Origin: Deltaproteobacteria bacterium
GTDB taxonomy: Bacteria > Desulfobacterota > Desulfomonilia > UBA1062
Length of the DNA: 64,000 bases
NCBI GenBank assembly: GCA_018434685.1
Contig: JAHDOV010000004.1
Span: 248,001 to 312,000, forward strand
Direction of reading: 5' to 3'
Part shown: positions 62,577 through 64,000 of the stretch, piece by piece
Layout of the letters: each line of letters starts with the position of its first letter
Position numbering within the stretch: the stretch's first letter is position 1
Program-made: the position numbers and the translations under genes
The notes under the pieces: generated by a model
Seen by the model: only the letters and a program-made list of their open reading frames with translations
The model's database searches: none
Told to the model about the DNA's origin: nothing

Positions 62577-63596
62577 CTATGTCGCCAGCCTCACCGGCCT
62601 TCCTTCATTCCGCAGGGATTCCGTGGAGGCCTCCATCATCTTGACCACCCTCAGGCCGGCGTGCCCGTCATTGATCGGTTTCCTGTCATTGAGGATGCAG
62701 TCCACGAAATATTCTGCCTCGACCCTGAGGGCTTCGGTTTCCTGGATCTTGGGAGACCAGATATCTCCCGATCTGTAGCTCACGAGGAGGTTGTATATCC
62801 CTTCCCTGTTCATGACCTTCACCCCCTTGTCGTAGACCCTGATCTTCTCGTCGGCATCCAGGTCGTTCCATACCACCATCTTCTTCTCACCGCCTATGAG
62901 GGTGGTACGAACCTTCACCGGGGAGAGCCAGTTCACATTAAAATGAGCGATGATGTTGTTGTTGAAAAAGACCGTAAGAAAAGCCACATCTTCCAGCGAA
63001 TTGCCGAAATGCGGTCTGCCGTTGGCTGATATGGCCTCCGGTTTCTCATCGATGATATAATCCATTATGGAGAGGTCATGGGGTGCCAGATCCCATATCA
63101 CATTCACGTCGTGCTGAAAAAGCCCCAGATTCACCCTCATGGAATCGTAGTAGTACAAGTCGCCGAGCAACCCCTCATCGATCAATTCCCTGATCTTTCT
63201 CACCGCGCCGGTGAAGAGAAAGGTGTGGTCGACCATAATCTTGAGATTCTTTCTCTCCGCGAGTTCAATCAGTTCCTCGGCCTGTGCAACACTGGAGGTG
63301 AAGGGTTTTTCCACGAAGATGTGTTTCCCGTTCTCCAGGGCCTTCTTTGCCAGTTCATAATGGGTAAAAACCGGCGTGACGATGGCAACGGCGTCGATTT
63401 CCGGGGAAGAGAGTATTTCATGGAAATCCGTGGTCAAATTGATCGCCGGGTAATTCTTTTTCGCACATCTGAGGGCATCGCGGTTTATATCACAGACAAA
63501 AATGGATGTTATCAGTTCAACCGCACTGAAATTTCTCACGATATTTGGCCCCCAGTACCCATAACCCACTACGGCAACAGTAAGAACTTTTTGCAT
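62577..63596 (-). CDS. Gfo/Idh/MocA family sugar dehydrogenase (WbpB/WlbA-like)
   Basis: 339 residues. Rossmann start VAVVGYGYWGPNIVRNF, EKPF motif (HIFVEKPFTSSVAQAEELI) and the C-terminal sheet with DLAPHDLSIMDYI (catalytic His region). Oxidises the 3-position of a nucleotide sugar, giving the keto substrate for the aminotransferase. ATG 63596 has GGGAGGG six bases upstream and shares one base with the preceding stop (TAATG); a longer frame to 63641 lies inside the neighbour. Confidence 0.9.
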   Translation of the reverse strand: MQKVLTVAVVGYGYWGPNIVRNFSAVELITSIFVCDINRDALRCAKKNYPAINLTTDFHEILSSPEIDAVAIVTPVFTHYELAKKALENGKHIFVEKPFTSSVAQAEELIELAERKNLKIMVDHTFLFTGAVRKIRELIDEGLLGDLYYYDSMRVNLGLFQHDVNVIWDLAPHDLSIMDYIIDEKPEAISANGRPHFGNSLEDVAFLTVFFNNNIIAHFNVNWLSPVKVRTTLIGGEKKMVVWNDLDADEKIRVYDKGVKVMNREGIYNLLVSYRSGDIWSPKIQETEALRVEAEYFVDCILNDRKPINDGHAGLRVVKMMEASTESLRNEGRPVRLAT

Positions 63597-64000
63597 TATG
63601 TCCCTCCCGCAAATAATTTTGGTATGGATATGTGCGAGCAAAAAGTCTTGACCTCGTTTTTGCTACACGCATGAATAAACTTTTTGATCAGTGACTCAAG
63701 TGAGGTGCATCGCGTCCAGTCGGTCCTCAACTCTTCGATATCCGATTCAAAGGCCGGATCCGCAATGCCCGGCTCCAGATCAACGAAGTCGGCCTGGACT
63801 TTCTGGTGGGTAATGCCCTCAAACTGGGCAACCACCTGTTCTGTTTTCAAGGGATCAGTAGTGATGAGATATCTCGGGGAATCAGCTGCCAGGGCCGCTT
63901 GTATCACAAGATCCACCACGTCATCGATGTAGAGGATAGTGCAGAGGTGGCCCTTGTTTACGATGATTCTCTGATTCTCAAAGGCGCCGGCATACAGTCG
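63596..64000 (-). CDS. NAD-dependent epimerase/dehydratase, 3' part (5' end beyond window)
   Basis: The frame is open to the right edge. The visible 134 codons are the C-terminal part of a short-chain sugar epimerase/dehydratase: RLYAGAFENQRIIVNKG, then CTILYIDDVVDLVIQAALA, matching the usual xxDFxYVDDVVxA segment, and the closing helices. It is upstream of the dehydrogenase gene and overlaps it by one base, so it belongs to the same operon. Substrate cannot be decided from this part. Confidence 0.8.
   Translation of the reverse strand, partial: RLYAGAFENQRIIVNKGHLCTILYIDDVVDLVIQAALAADSPRYLITTDPLKTEQVVAQFEGITHQKVQADFVDLEPGIADPAFESDIEELRTDWTRCTSLESLIKKFIHACSKNEVKTFCSHISIPKLFAGGT

Noticed and set aside
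1-64000. CRISPR arrays, tRNA or rRNA genes, prophage or integron elements
   Set aside because: No regular repeat-spacer pattern, cloverleaf or rRNA segment, integrase gene or attachment repeats were seen.

Overview
The window reads as chromosomal DNA of a strictly anaerobic, Gram-negative bacterium, most likely a sulfate-reducing or syntrophic deltaproteobacterium (Desulfobacterota). This is inferred from an oxygen-sensitive 4-hydroxybutyryl-CoA dehydratase, a selenocysteine formate dehydrogenase with a Tat signal, TonB/ExbBD outer-membrane energisation, many PAS-type sensors and a sigma-54 activator. No rRNA, tRNA or CRISPR array was seen.

Layout. 2-1594: 3' part of an FAD oxidoreductase-ferredoxin-nitroreductase fusion. 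1620-8150: signalling genes, including a three-gene operon (RsbRD-like sensor, a radical-SAM-like protein without cluster cysteines, a lone receiver), a PAS/GAF/PAS protein and a histidine kinase; a 969-bp non-coding stretch holds two matching operator-like elements. 8542-21643: long co-directional biosynthetic run argB-argD-argF-argG-argH, lipoprotein, lysA-dapA-dapB, FAH-family enzyme, folK and a receiver-kinase hybrid, then a lytic transglycosylase and pgsA. 21644-24540: a decayed HMG-CoA reductase relic, an intact HMG-CoA reductase with an extra N-terminal domain, and an IS3-type transposase relic. 24546-32607: two membrane-associated proteins, then a 4-hydroxybutyrate catabolic operon (dehydratase, small CGGC protein, CoA-transferase, transporter) preceded by a sigma-54-type promoter, three evenly spaced palindromes and the gene of a sigma-54-dependent activator. 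32749-41179: a ten-gene TonB-dependent uptake locus (receptor, ExbB, ExbD, TonB, ABC ATPase, permease, two binding proteins, NTPase, DUF2892 protein) with a structured leader. 41892-46389: three-subunit selenocysteine formate dehydrogenase, closed by a strong hairpin terminator.

46544-64000: an exopolysaccharide/O-antigen type locus, nearly all on the minus strand and visibly richer in A+T over much of its length. It holds WbpB/WbpE/WbpD-like amino-sugar genes, flippase, polymerase/ligase, two glycosyltransferases, a serine-type acyltransferase, a beta-helix protein on the opposite strand, and three polysaccharide deacetylase genes. Each deacetylase gene is directly followed by a GNAT-superfamily acyltransferase gene.

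How it fits together: 4-hydroxybutyrate would be taken up, activated with CoA and dehydrated to crotonyl-CoA under sigma-54 control; formate is oxidised at the periplasmic face by the Tat-exported enzyme; and the surface polysaccharide locus appears built to remove and replace N-acyl groups on amino sugars. The most unusual items are the phased enhancer array, the repeated deacetylase-acyltransferase pairs, the cluster-less radical-SAM homologue and the HMG-CoA reductase relic.
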